Shown here one piece after another: positions 38,066-46,566 of a stretch of 64,000 nt of DNA. Every line of letters begins with the position of its first letter. Position 1 is the stretch's first letter. Below the pieces are notes generated by a model. That model searched no databases, was not told where the DNA came from, and worked only from the letters and a program-made list of their open reading frames with translations. The DNA lies in contig NZ_QFWW01000002.1 in the NCBI RefSeq assembly GCF_003265345.1, positions 62,001 through 126,000 of the forward strand, in the 5' to 3' direction. A program made the translations under genes and the position numbers. This DNA comes from Lentzea terrae. GTDB lineage: Bacteria; Actinomycetota; Actinomycetes; Mycobacteriales; Pseudonocardiaceae.

Positions 38066-38497
38066 TCAGACGCAAACCCAGCAGTAGAGCCGCTCGCCGG
38101 CCTTCACCGCGTCCACCGCAAGCTCTTTGAGCTCACGCAGGACGACCGCCAGCTCAGCCGGGTCGAACCGGTCGAGCTCCTCGATCCCGGCCCAGGCCGC
38201 CGCCACCTCGGTCAGCTCACCAGCTCCGGCAAGCCCGTCCCTGAGCCCGTCGGTGACCGTGAGGACCAGCACCTCGCCGTCACCCTCGACCGCCAGGTCA
38301 GCGGCGCAGCGCGGATCGTCGATCACCTCGTCGTACGGCCGCCCGGTGAGCAGCTCCTCCAGCTTCCCCATCACCACCGCGGGATCGAGCCACTTGGTCT
38401 CCACCGCCCGGTGCCCGGCCGCGACCGGTCCACCGTCGACCATCGAGGCAGCCACCTCGTCCGACGGCGCGGCGAAGTAGTCGTACATCACTCCCAC
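38066..38497 (-). CDS. Conserved actinobacterial protein of unknown function
   Basis: 143 residues. The GTG at 38497 lies 5 bp after GAGGGGG and is preferred; an ATG at 38488 is also possible. The product has the pattern YDYFAAPSDEVAA, LDPAVVMGKLEELLTGRPYDEV, VTDGLRDGLA and a C-terminal ERLYCWVCV, seen in many Streptomyces and Pseudonocardiaceae proteins without a known role. It has no signal or membrane segment. It lies 10 bp after the next gene upstream, probably as an operon. Confidence 0.7.
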   Translation of the reverse strand: MGVMYDYFAAPSDEVAASMVDGGPVAAGHRAVETKWLDPAVVMGKLEELLTGRPYDEVIDDPRCAADLAVEGDGEVLVLTVTDGLRDGLAGAGELTEVAAAWAGIEELDRFDPAELAVVLRELKELAVDAVKAGERLYCWVCV

Positions 38498-38507
38498 AAC
38501 TGCCCCC

Positions 38508-39146
38508 TCAAGCGTGCACCCGATGCTCGTCGCAGTAGACCACGTGCAGCCACTTCCAGTGCCGTCGATCCTCGGTGATCTCAGCACAGCAGTGCGTGCC
38601 AGGGCTCTCGTGCATGTGCCGCGGGCAGTCCTCGACCAGCCGCCGCAGCTCCTGTCCCCCGACCTCGAACGCGGCCCTGCTCCCGACGACGAACACGGTG
38701 TCGGCCACGATCTCGCCGCGCAGCAGATCCCGGTTGTCCCGGTGGTGCAACCGCTCGTAGTCCGGCTCCTTCTGCAACCCTTGGCACACAACGGTGTGCG
38801 GCCGGCCCTTGAGCTTCGCCCGCACCTGCTTCCACTTCGACAGCCGAAACCCGAGACTGTGGTGCACCAACACCAGATCCAGCAGCGGCCCGTCGCTCCA
38901 CCGGCACTCCCGATCACTCTGCCGCAACGGCAGGTACACCAACGTCCGCGGCGACCGCATCGCGAACTCCCACGCCATGGCGATGGCCCGCGCGGACGCC
39001 TTGTCCACACTGGCCTCCACGCCGAGGTACCCCTCGTACAACGGCGCGTGCGACAACGGCCGAGCCGGCTGCACCACGCGGTACTCGTCCCGGCCCAGCC
39101 GCACGGTGCTGACGAGCGCGCGCCAGCGTTCCCCCTGGAGCTTCAT
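38508..39146 (-). CDS. Hypothetical protein, first gene of a two-gene operon
   Basis: 212 residues beginning MKLQGERWRALVSTVRLG, with no clear ribosome site. It is a soluble basic protein rich in His, Arg and Trp. Two Cys (CC in GTHCCAEI) lie near the C-terminus and the ending RHWKWLHVVYCDEHRVHA is notable. I do not recognise a family. Alternating hydrophobic strands (RTLVYLPLR, LLDLVLVHHS, ADTVFVVGS) suggest an alpha/beta fold. It is followed after 10 bp by the YDYF-type conserved protein. Confidence 0.65.
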   Translation of the reverse strand: MKLQGERWRALVSTVRLGRDEYRVVQPARPLSHAPLYEGYLGVEASVDKASARAIAMAWEFAMRSPRTLVYLPLRQSDRECRWSDGPLLDLVLVHHSLGFRLSKWKQVRAKLKGRPHTVVCQGLQKEPDYERLHHRDNRDLLRGEIVADTVFVVGSRAAFEVGGQELRRLVEDCPRHMHESPGTHCCAEITEDRRHWKWLHVVYCDEHRVHA

Positions 39147-39260
39147 GGCGGGAAACGGTAGAGGTCGTGGCCCACTGCAGCGAACGGTTTCGTCCGCGGC
39201 AGAAGCTGCTGGAGCGAGCCAGACACACCTGATGGAACGTTTCGCCGATCTCGTTGACCG

Positions 39261-39387
39261 CTACTGCCGGGGCAGCACTGCGGCGAGAATCGCGCGTACC
39301 TCGGCTTCCATCGATCGACCGTGCTCAGCCGCACGAATCCTCAGCTTCGCCTTCAGGCCTTTCGCCGAAGTCGCGGATCGCCAGGAT
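39261..39387 (-). pseudogene. FitA/VapB-like antitoxin relic, frameshifted
   Basis: The C-terminal part reads LKAKLRIRAAEHGRSMEAEV then RAIL, the signature of FitA-type ribbon-helix-helix antitoxins. The matching N-terminus (ILAIRDFGER) lies in another frame; one extra C in AGGCCTGAAG joins them, and the start codon position reads CTG or ATC 3-6 bp after GGAGG. No PIN-domain toxin follows in 39147-39260, so the module is a remnant. It lies 20 bp after rlmN. Confidence 0.55.
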
Positions 39388-39406
39388 CCACCTCCGATGC
39401 TGACGC

Positions 39407-40513
39407 TCAGCCCTCCGCAGCCAGCTGACCGCAAGCCGCCGCGATCTCCTGCCCCCGCGTGTCCCGCACGGTGCACTCCACACCCTGCTCCCGAACCCGC
39501 CGCACGAACTCCCGCTCCACCGGCTTCGGCGACGCGTCCCACTTCGACCCCGGCGTCGGGTTCAACGGGATCAGGTTCACGTGCACCAACGGCCCCAGGT
39601 ACTTGCGCAGCTTCTTGCCGAGCATGTCCGCCCGCCACGGCTGGTCGTTGATGTCCCGGATCAGCGCGTACTCGATCGACACCCGCCGCCCGGTCTGGTC
39701 CGCGTACCCGCGCGCCGCCTCCAGCACCTCCGCGACGTCCCACCGCGTGTTCACCGGCACCAACGTGTTGCGCAGCTCGTCGTCCGGCGTGTGCAGCGAC
39801 ACCGCGAGCCGCACCTGCAGCTTCTCCTCGGTCAGCTTGCGAATCGCCGGCACCAGCCCGACCGTCGACACCGTGACCGTGCGCTGCGAGATGCCCAGCC
39901 CGTCCGGCGCGGGCGCCGTGATGCGGTGGACGGCCTCGATCACGCGCTTGTAGTTCGCGAGCGGCTCGCCCATGCCCATGAAGACGATGTTCGACAGCCG
40001 GCCGGGCCCGCCGGGCAGCTCGCCGTCGCGCATCGCCGCGGCACCCAGTCGCACCTGGTCCACGATCTCCGCCGTCGACAGGTTGCGCTGCAGCCCGCCC
40101 TGGCCGGTCGCGCAGAACGGGCACGCCATGCCGCAGCCCGCCTGCGACGAGATGCACAGCGTCGCGCGGTCCGGGTAGCGCATCAGCACCGACTCGATGA
40201 GCGTGCCGTCGTGCGCCCGCAGCAACGTCTTCGAGGTGGTCCCCTCGTCACACGTGACCTTGCGCACGACCGTGAACAACGACGGCATCAGGTCGGCGAC
40301 GAGCTTGTCCCGCGCGGCGGCCGGGATGTCGGTCATCTCGGCGGGGTCGACGGTCAGGCGGCTGAAGTAGTGGTTCGACAGCTGCTTGGCACGGAACGGC
40401 TTCTCACCAAGGGCCGCAACGGCTTCCGCACGCTGAGCAGGTGAGAGGTCGACCAGGTGGCGCGGCGGCAGGCCGCGCTTGGGCGCGTCGAAGACAAGGG
40501 GAAGCGAGGTCAT
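39407..40513 (-). CDS. rlmN: 23S rRNA (adenine2503-C2)/tRNA methyltransferase
   Basis: 368 residues. A radical-SAM enzyme that methylates C2 of A2503 in 23S rRNA (and A37 in some tRNAs). The cluster motif CxxxCxxC is in [13 protein letters not shown], followed by GMGEPLANY and the SAM-binding [17 protein letters not shown]. The catalytic Cys lies near the C-terminus in [11 protein letters not shown]. The ATG at 40513 gives the usual start; the frame extends upstream without a better site. It stands alone, as often between dxr and cdsA. Confidence 0.94.
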   Translation of the reverse strand: MTSLPLVFDAPKRGLPPRHLVDLSPAQRAEAVAALGEKPFRAKQLSNHYFSRLTVDPAEMTDIPAAARDKLVADLMPSLFTVVRKVTCDEGTTSKTLLRAHDGTLIESVLMRYPDRATLCISSQAGCGMACPFCATGQGGLQRNLSTAEIVDQVRLGAAAMRDGELPGGPGRLSNIVFMGMGEPLANYKRVIEAVHRITAPAPDGLGISQRTVTVSTVGLVPAIRKLTEEKLQVRLAVSLHTPDDELRNTLVPVNTRWDVAEVLEAARGYADQTGRRVSIEYALIRDINDQPWRADMLGKKLRKYLGPLVHVNLIPLNPTPGSKWDASPKPVEREFVRRVREQGVECTVRDTRGQEIAAACGQLAAEG

Positions 40514-40572
40514 AGCACATCTAGTGTCCCACGAACTTCGCATCCACAAGACCGTTGCATCGCGATAGGTTC

Positions 40573-40582
40573 CGATATATCG
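40573..40582. promoter_or_regulatory. PadR-type operator CGATATATCG
   Basis: A perfect 10-bp palindrome centred about 14 bp before the padR start codon. CGATATATCG-like dyads are common in front of actinobacterial padR genes, so autoregulation is likely; they also overlap the expected -10 region. The assignment is by pattern only. Confidence 0.45.
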
Positions 40583-40590
40583 TTAACGAC

Positions 40591-41094
40591 ATGATGATGA
40601 AGCCACACCACAGAGATCACCACCACAGGCATCGCCACGGACCCTTCGGGGGCGGTGGCAGGGGCGGCCGCCAACGGCGCGGCAACGTCCGGGCGGCCGT
40701 GCTGTCCTTGCTGGCAGAACGGCCGATGCACGGCTACGAGATCATTCAGGAGATCGCCAGGCGCACCGGCGGCGTGTGGAGCCCGAGCCCCGGCTCGGTC
40801 TACCCGACGCTGCAGATGCTCGCCGACGAAGGCCTCATCTCCGCAGCGGAAGAAGGAGGCAAGAAGCTGTTCACGCTCACCGACCACGGCAGGACGGAGC
40901 ACACGGCCCCGCCCTGGCGCGACATCAACATCCAGCTCGACCCGGTCGACGGCGAACTGCGCACCGCCATCAGGCTGCTCGGCAGCGCGATGGAGCAGAT
41001 CTCCCACGCGGGCACGCCCGAGCAGAAGGCCCGCGCCGTCGAGCTCTACAACGACCTGCGGCGCAAGCTCTACGCCATCCTCGCCGAGGAGTGA
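40591..41094 (+). CDS. PadR-family transcriptional regulator with His-rich N-terminus
   Basis: 167 residues. The N-terminus is strongly His/Gly/Arg-rich (HHRDHHHRHRHGP then a GGGGRGG run) for about 28 residues, then a PadR winged helix (RAAVLSLLAERPMHGYEIIQ, SPSPGSVYPTLQMLADEGLI) and a C-terminal dimerisation helix. Three in-frame ATGs occur in a row at 40591-40599. The His cluster could bind metal, which is inference. No transporter lies next to it, so the target is unclear. It is convergent with the aldo/keto reductase gene, with a 1-bp gap. Confidence 0.88.
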   Translation: MMMKPHHRDHHHRHRHGPFGGGGRGGRQRRGNVRAAVLSLLAERPMHGYEIIQEIARRTGGVWSPSPGSVYPTLQMLADEGLISAAEEGGKKLFTLTDHGRTEHTAPPWRDINIQLDPVDGELRTAIRLLGSAMEQISHAGTPEQKARAVELYNDLRRKLYAILAEE

Positions 41095-41095
41095 C

Positions 41096-42073
41096 CTACC
41101 ACCGGTCGTGCACGTGCGGCCGGATCAGCTCGTCGTACACCGCGGCGACCGCCTTCTCGTCAACGGGCTGCAGCTCGGCGGCGAGTGAGTTCGCCCGCGC
41201 CTGCTCCACGTTGCGAGCACCGGGGATCACCACCGTGACACCGGGCTGGTCGACGATCCACCGCAGCGCGAACTGCGCCATCGTGGCGCCCTCGGGAACG
41301 AGCGGCCGCAGGCGTTCCACCGCCTCCAGGCCCACCTCGTACGGAACCCCGGAGAAGGTCTCGCCGACGTCGAACGCCTCACCGTTGCGGTTGTAGTTGC
41401 GGTGATCGTCCGCGCCGAAAGTCGTTGCCGCCGTGTACTTCCCGGTCAACAGCCCGGACGCGAGCGGCACCCGCGCGATGATCGCGACGCCGGCCTCCTG
41501 CGCCGCGGGCAGCACCTCTTCGAGCGGCTTGAGCCGGAACGCGTTCAGGATGATCTGCACGCTGGCCACGTGCGGGCGCCTGATCGCCGCCAAGGCCTCC
41601 TCGACCTTCTCCACCGACACGCCGTAGGCAGCAATCCGTTGCTGCTCAACCATTTCGTCCAAGGTGTCGAACACCTCGTCCCGGTTGTAGACCGGCGTGG
41701 GCGGACAGTGCAGCTGCACCAGGTCCAACGTGTCGACGCCCAGATTGCGGCGGCTCCGGTCGTTCCACGCGAGGAAGTTCTCCCGGTTGTACCCCTCCGT
41801 GGTCTGCGCCGGCAGCCGCCGCCCCATCTTCGTGGCGACGAAGACACCGTCGTCCTTGCGCTCCTCGAGGAACCGTCCGACGAGGCTCTCGCTGCGCCCG
41901 TCGCCGTACACGTCCGCGGTGTCGAAGAAGTCGACACCCGTGTCGGCGGCGGCGTGCAGCAGCGCGAGCGCCTCGCTCTCGTCCACCTCGCCCCAGTCGG
42001 CGCCGAGCTGCCAGCAGCCCAGTCCCACTACGCCGACCTGGCGGTTCAACCTGCCTGCGATTCGCTTCTCCAC
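41096..42073 (-). CDS. Aldo/keto reductase
   Basis: 325 residues, a TIM-barrel NADPH oxidoreductase. Catalytic Asp and Tyr are in FFDTADVYGDGRSE (about 50-63), Lys in FVATKMGRR and His in LVQLHCPPTP; the cofactor loop is VVIPGARNVEQARAN. It resembles the YhdN/AKR11-type subfamily. Substrate unknown. It lies 10 bp after the GNAT gene upstream and may share its transcript. Confidence 0.92.
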   Translation of the reverse strand: MEKRIAGRLNRQVGVVGLGCWQLGADWGEVDESEALALLHAAADTGVDFFDTADVYGDGRSESLVGRFLEERKDDGVFVATKMGRRLPAQTTEGYNRENFLAWNDRSRRNLGVDTLDLVQLHCPPTPVYNRDEVFDTLDEMVEQQRIAAYGVSVEKVEEALAAIRRPHVASVQIILNAFRLKPLEEVLPAAQEAGVAIIARVPLASGLLTGKYTAATTFGADDHRNYNRNGEAFDVGETFSGVPYEVGLEAVERLRPLVPEGATMAQFALRWIVDQPGVTVVIPGARNVEQARANSLAAELQPVDEKAVAAVYDELIRPHVHDRW

Positions 42074-42083
42074 GAACCAGAGC

Positions 42084-42887
42084 CTAGTCGCGCGCGTAAG
42101 TCAGCGTGCGCGCGTAGGGCCCGAACCCCAGTTGCAGGTAGAACTTCTCGGCGGGAAGCCCGTGCACCGGATACACGATCGCCTGCTCCGCGCCCAGATC
42201 GCGCAACGCCCGCATCGCTCCGAAGCAGGCGGCCCGCCCCAACCCCAGCCGCCGGAAGTCCGGATGTGTGCCCACCGGCTCCAGCTCCCCGACCCGGTTC
42301 CGCGCGTCCAGCCACACCAGGCAGTAAGCGGCAAACCGCCCGTCCGGCGCCTCGACCACCCAGTCCAGATCCGTGCGATACGGCCAAGCCGCCATCACGT
42401 TCCGGTAGCTCTCCTCGGTCACCCGTGACGGGTGCCAGACCCGCTGGTGGATCTCGACCCGTTGCGCCAGATCAGCTTCCGTGATCGATCGGACCGTGAA
42501 CCCGGCAGGCAGCTCGACTTCGGGCAAGCCGGCCAAATCGTGCGACATGAACACCTGGTACTGGCCGTCCTGGGCCGAGTACCCTTGCCGCTCCAGCGCT
42601 GCGATGAGGTGGTCTTCGGCGTCGAGGACCATCACCTTGCGGCCGGGAAAGCGCTTCAGCACCTCGTCGGCGAGGTCCGCACAAGCAGGATCGACCTGGA
42701 GGAAGAGGTCGGTGCCCCGCTGCTCCCACGCCCAGGCCGCCACCTCGCCGTCGCGGTGCCACAGCTCGAACTGCCACTCCGGCTCGCGCCCGACGTGCTC
42801 GAACCGTTGCCAGGCAAGGTCTCCGACGTGCCAGTTGCTGCGCCGGGACCAGAGTCGTTCGGTGAGGCGCTGCATCTCGCGGATCAC
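42084..42887 (-). CDS. GNAT-family N-acetyltransferase
   Basis: 267 residues. The GTG at 42887 overlaps the stop of the methyltransferase gene (GTGA); an ATG at 42875 is an alternative. The N-terminal half is a degenerate GNAT-like region, and the C-terminal half carries the acetyl-CoA loop VGTHPDFRRLGLGRAACFGAM and a final YLQLGFGPYARTLTY. Substrate unknown. It forms a run with the methyltransferase and aldo/keto reductase genes. Confidence 0.86.
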   Translation of the reverse strand: MIREMQRLTERLWSRRSNWHVGDLAWQRFEHVGREPEWQFELWHRDGEVAAWAWEQRGTDLFLQVDPACADLADEVLKRFPGRKVMVLDAEDHLIAALERQGYSAQDGQYQVFMSHDLAGLPEVELPAGFTVRSITEADLAQRVEIHQRVWHPSRVTEESYRNVMAAWPYRTDLDWVVEAPDGRFAAYCLVWLDARNRVGELEPVGTHPDFRRLGLGRAACFGAMRALRDLGAEQAIVYPVHGLPAEKFYLQLGFGPYARTLTYARD

Positions 42888-43615
42888 ACGATCAACCCCT
42901 TGGGCTTGCGGCGAACGTGCAGCCGGTAGCCCACCGGGAAGCTCAGCCCGTCGACGGACGCGATCGCCCGTTCGGCAACCTTTTCGGAGAATTCGATGCG
43001 CAGCACGGACTCCAGGTCTTCCCGACTTTCGAAGCGCCATTCCGCCGTGACCCGCGTGAGCGAGAAACCGTTGTCCGCGAAGAACTTCTCGACCGCCGCC
43101 GGGTCGTAGCGCGGTTCGTCGGCACGCAGCCACGGCCCGTACGGCGAGGCCGCACCGTCGAGGTCGACGATCGCCAAAGCACCGCCGGGACGCAACACGC
43201 GATCAGCCTCGCGCAGGCCCGGTTCGCAGCCAGGTCCGAAGAAGTAGGCCGTGCGGGCGTGCACGAGATCAGCACACCCGTCATCGAGCGGTAGCCGTTG
43301 CGCGGGACCGGAAACCACGCGCACCTGAGACAAGGACGCCACGCGGTTGCGAGCGCGCACGACGAGCGGCGGGTGCGGTTCGACGCCGACGACCGAACGC
43401 GCGGAGGAGGCGAAGATCGGCAGGTGGAAACCGTCGCCACAACCGATGTCCACGACGTCCGAACCATCAAACGAACATTCTTCGCGCAACGCCGCCCAAA
43501 TCGCGCCGTGCACGTCCTGCGCGCGGTTCTCGACCTCGTAGATGTCCGGCCAATGCCAGATGTTCGGACTTGGCACGACATCTACCGGACGCACCGCGTT
43601 GAGCGCCGCCCGCAC
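42884..43615 (-). CDS. Class I SAM-dependent methyltransferase
   Basis: 243 residues. The SAM-binding motif I is VVDIGCGDGFHLPIF, the acidic motif is VVGVEPHP, and motif III-like RVLRPGGALAIVDLDG follows. The N-terminus has a family-specific PSPNIWHWPDIYEVENRAQD segment. The GTG at 43615 lies 4 bp after GAGGGG and gives MRAALNAVRPVD. The frame extends upstream, but into the promoter of the divergent VOC gene. Acceptor unknown. Confidence 0.85.
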   Translation of the reverse strand: MRAALNAVRPVDVVPSPNIWHWPDIYEVENRAQDVHGAIWAALREECSFDGSDVVDIGCGDGFHLPIFASSARSVVGVEPHPPLVVRARNRVASLSQVRVVSGPAQRLPLDDGCADLVHARTAYFFGPGCEPGLREADRVLRPGGALAIVDLDGAASPYGPWLRADEPRYDPAAVEKFFADNGFSLTRVTAEWRFESREDLESVLRIEFSEKVAERAIASVDGLSFPVGYRLHVRRKPKGLIV

Positions 43616-43721
43616 GAATCCCCTCACGAAGACACTGTAGGGCCTCGATTTGCCGGTCACTGTTCGAATTCGTCCAACTACGGCGTAGCGTGACCGCATC
43701 TCTTCCCAGCAGGAGGCGGCA

Positions 43722-44540
43722 GTGTCGATCGCGCCCAACACTCCCCAGCTCGCGCCGTTGCTCGCCGGAAGCCCGTGCTGGGTGGAGCGAACCGTCGACG
43801 ACCTCAAGGCCGCTATCGAGTTCTACACCGGCCTGTTCGGCTGGCACTACGCCGACGATGCCGGCTACACCGTCGCGATGGTCGACGGCGTCCCCGTCGC
43901 CGGACTGCCGCAGGGCGAGCCGGAGTCGTGGCGGTTGTACCTGGTCACGCCACATGCGCGCGCCACCGCGGAAAAGGCCTTCCACCTCGGCGGATCCGTG
44001 CTGCGCAACCCGGAGGACGCCGCCGACAACACGCAGAGCACCGTGATCGCCGACCCGACCGGCGCCGTCGTCGGGTTCCGGCACGTGCCTCCGGACTGGC
44101 GGTTCGGCACCGGCGGGCACGGCGCCTACGCGTGGGCCGAGCTGAACACCCGTGACGGTGCGGCGGCCGACGAGTTCTTCGGCGAGCTGTGCCACTACGA
44201 CATCACGCAGATCGGCGACGGGCACCGGCTGGACTACGCGTCGTGGTCCGTCGAGGGCACCGAGGTCATCGGCAGGCAGAAGATGGGCCGCGAGTTCCCG
44301 TACGGGGAGCGGTCGCACTGGATGGTGTACTTCAACGCCGCGCCCGAGATCGGCACCGACTCGGTGGCGTACCGGGTGCTGGAGCTCGGCGGCCGGGTGA
44401 CCGTCGAGCCCTACGACACCCCGTTCGGACGCATCACCGTCGTCGAGGACCACGCGGGCATGGCGTTCTCGGTGATCGACCAGTCCCGCGTGATCGAGAC
44501 CGAGCCGCGCATCGAGGCGGACGACCCGTACGACGACTAG
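43722..44540 (+). CDS. Two-module VOC family protein
   Basis: 272 residues. The start is GTG, 5 bp after AGGAGG. Two vicinal-oxygen-chelate halves are present: PCWVERTVDDLKAAIEFYTG...LFGWHY (about 18-42) and AYAWAELNTRDGAAADEFFG (about 130-150). It resembles the CatE-like hydroxylases/antibiotic-resistance VOC proteins widespread in actinobacteria. Substrate unknown. It is convergent with the membrane regulator gene, overlapping by 4 bp. Confidence 0.88.
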   Translation: MSIAPNTPQLAPLLAGSPCWVERTVDDLKAAIEFYTGLFGWHYADDAGYTVAMVDGVPVAGLPQGEPESWRLYLVTPHARATAEKAFHLGGSVLRNPEDAADNTQSTVIADPTGAVVGFRHVPPDWRFGTGGHGAYAWAELNTRDGAAADEFFGELCHYDITQIGDGHRLDYASWSVEGTEVIGRQKMGREFPYGERSHWMVYFNAAPEIGTDSVAYRVLELGGRVTVEPYDTPFGRITVVEDHAGMAFSVIDQSRVIETEPRIEADDPYDD

Positions 44541-45079
44541 CGCTGGTGTAGGGGCAGGCAGCTCGGCAGCTGGTCGCGCTCGTAGACTCCGCCGGCAACG
44601 GTCCAGGTGCCGTTCTGCTCGTCGTGCTCCGCGGCGAGCACCACCGTGGCATCCGCCGGGATGTGGTCACGCAGGATCTTGATCTCGATCTTCCCAGGGG
44701 CCGACTGGAACTCCACCGCGCCGAGCGCCCTCGGAGAATCAAGCTTGCGCCCGCCGGCCGGGCAGTTCTCCCGCAACGGCAACGCGGCCGCCGGGATGCC
44801 TCGCTCGCGCAGCTTCGCCGTCGCCTCTTCGAACCTCTGCACCTCCCGCACGGTCAGCGTCACCGAGCCGTCCGGGTTGTCGACCACGGCGTACGCGGGT
44901 GGCGCGCCGCCGAAGTAGGTCGACGCCACCAACGCGCCCGTCCCGAGAACGGTTACCGCAGCCGCAATGCCCACCCAGCGCCTGGCGCGCCGGCTTTGCC
45001 GCTTCGCCATGTTCTGCAGCAGCGCCTGTCCGTGCTCGCGCTGCAGCTCAGTCCACAGGCTGTCCTCAAACTTGCCCAT
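44537..45079 (-). CDS. Single-pass membrane protein, probable anti-sigma-type regulator
   Basis: 180 residues. A cytoplasmic N-terminus (MGKFEDSLWTELQREHG) precedes a basic patch, one membrane helix at about 33-53 (WVGIAAAVTVLGTGALVAST) and an extracytoplasmic domain with two Cys (ENCPAGG, SCLPLHQR). The ATG lies inside the end of the ECF sigma gene (14-bp overlap), the usual place for a cognate anti-sigma factor. It has no zinc-binding anti-sigma motif, so the role rests on context and topology. Confidence 0.65.
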   Translation of the reverse strand: MGKFEDSLWTELQREHGQALLQNMAKRQSRRARRWVGIAAAVTVLGTGALVASTYFGGAPPAYAVVDNPDGSVTLTVREVQRFEEATAKLRERGIPAAALPLRENCPAGGRKLDSPRALGAVEFQSAPGKIEIKILRDHIPADATVVLAAEHDEQNGTWTVAGGVYERDQLPSCLPLHQR

Positions 45080-45620
45080 CTGCCCGCACCTCCACCTCGT
45101 CGCCGACGACCTCGCGCATGCGTGCCGTGGCGCGGTACAGCCGAGACCGCATCGCCCCCTTCGGCACGCCGAGCGCTTCGGCCGCTTCCTTGGGTGCGAG
45201 ACCATCGAGGTGCACGAGCTCGATCGCTTCCCGTTCGATCTCGGGCAGCGTCGCCAGCCGTTCGATCAGCAGGCGCCCACTCTGTTCGGCGTCGATCCGC
45301 TCCTCCAACTCGGCCAGTTCGTCGCGCTCGAGCTCGCGCCTGCCGCCGACCCTGCGCACGAGTTCACTGCTCCGAGCGGACTGTTCGCAGTGCGCGGCGA
45401 AGGCCTTGCGCGCGATGCCGTACAGCCAACCCACCGCCGTCCCCCTCGAAGGGTCGAACCTCGGGAACGACGAGATCGCGCGAACGAACGTCTCCGCAGT
45501 CAGGTCAGCCACAAGCTGCGGTTCGACGCACCGCCTGGCGAAATATCGGGTGATCGCGCCGACGTTGTCGCGGTAGATCCGCTCGAACGCCGCCAGTGCC
45601 TCGTGGTCTCTCACAACCAC
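45066..45620 (-). CDS. ECF RNA polymerase sigma factor
   Basis: 184 residues. Sigma region 2 (about 10-80) has AFERIYRDNVGAITRYFARR and TAETFVRAISSFPRFDPSRG, and region 4 (about 118-170) has LPEIEREAIELVHLDGLAPK and EAAEALGVPKGAMRSRLYRA. It directs transcription of a small regulon. The following gene overlaps by 14 bp and encodes a membrane protein that may restrain it. Confidence 0.93.
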   Translation of the reverse strand: MVVRDHEALAAFERIYRDNVGAITRYFARRCVEPQLVADLTAETFVRAISSFPRFDPSRGTAVGWLYGIARKAFAAHCEQSARSSELVRRVGGRRELERDELAELEERIDAEQSGRLLIERLATLPEIEREAIELVHLDGLAPKEAAEALGVPKGAMRSRLYRATARMREVVGDEVEVRADGQV

Positions 45621-45645
45621 TACTTGCGGCGTTGCGCGGAAACCG

Positions 45646-46503
45646 TCACTGGACGAAGAGGTGCAGCAGCAACCAGGAGGCGACGGCGGACGGGAGCAGC
45701 GAGTCCATCCGGTCCATGAGGCCGCCGTGGCCGGGCAGCAGCGTGCCCATGTCCTTGATGCCGAGGTCGCGCTTGATCAGCGACTCGACCAGGTCGCCGG
45801 CCGTGGCCGTGACGACGAGCGCGGCGCCGAACAGCACGCCGTGCCACCACTGGCCGTCGAGCAGCGTGGTGACCGTGATCGCGCCACCGACCATGCCCGC
45901 GATCAGCGAACCGGCGAAGCCCTCCCAGGACTTCTTCGGGCTGATCGTCGGCGCCATCGGGTGCTTGCCGAGGAAGACACCGGCCGCGTAGCCGCCGACG
46001 TCGGAGAGCACGACACCGATGAGGAACGCGAACGCGCGGCCCGCGCCGTCCTCCGGCACGACCAGCATGGCGGCGAAGGAGGCGAACAACGGCACGTACG
46101 CGACGGTGAAGACGGACGCGCTGAGATCGCGCAGGTAGCCGTCCGAACCGCCGCGGAACCGCCAGATCATGCACACCAGCACGGTGACCACGAACGCGGT
46201 CATCATGCCGGAGCGTTCCAGCGGCCAGGACAGCCAGATCATCGCCTGGCCGCCGATGAGAGCGGGCCACAGGGCGACGTTGATGCCGCCCTTGCGGAAG
46301 GCGCTCGCCAGCTCCCACGTCGACACCGCCGCGGCGGCCGCGACGATGCCGATGAAGGTCTGCCGCACGGTCAGCAGCGACAAGATGATCATTGCGCCGA
46401 GCCCGACGCCGACCAGGATCGCCGCTCGCAGGTCACGTCCTGCGCGCGACGGTTTCGACGCGGGCACGTCCGCGGGACTGCCTGCCACCTGTGCTCCCAT
46501 CAC
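45646..46503 (-). CDS. cdsA: Phosphatidate cytidylyltransferase
   Basis: 285 residues. It makes CDP-diacylglycerol from phosphatidate and CTP, the precursor of all phospholipids. About eight membrane helices are followed by the C-terminal CdsA signature GDLVESLIKRDLGIKDMGTL then LPGHGGLMDRMDS. A disordered N-terminus of about 25 residues precedes helix 1. It follows frr on the same strand behind a hairpin, as in mycobacteria. Confidence 0.95.
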   Translation of the reverse strand: MMGAQVAGSPADVPASKPSRAGRDLRAAILVGVGLGAMIILSLLTVRQTFIGIVAAAAAVSTWELASAFRKGGINVALWPALIGGQAMIWLSWPLERSGMMTAFVVTVLVCMIWRFRGGSDGYLRDLSASVFTVAYVPLFASFAAMLVVPEDGAGRAFAFLIGVVLSDVGGYAAGVFLGKHPMAPTISPKKSWEGFAGSLIAGMVGGAITVTTLLDGQWWHGVLFGAALVVTATAGDLVESLIKRDLGIKDMGTLLPGHGGLMDRMDSLLPSAVASWLLLHLFVQ

Positions 46504-46509
46504 GACCTC

Positions 46510-46551
46510 CGCCCGGCCAGAGCTAATACGCCTGCGGCGCTCGGCCGGGCG
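46510..46551 (-). terminator. Hairpin between frr and cdsA
   Basis: CGCCCGGCC (46510-46518) pairs exactly with GGCCGGGCG (46543-46551), and inner GAGC/GCTC extends the stem past one bulge. It lies between the frr stop (46567) and the cdsA start (46503) and may partly terminate frr transcripts. Confidence 0.6.
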
Positions 46552-46566
46552 AAACCATCAGGAACA

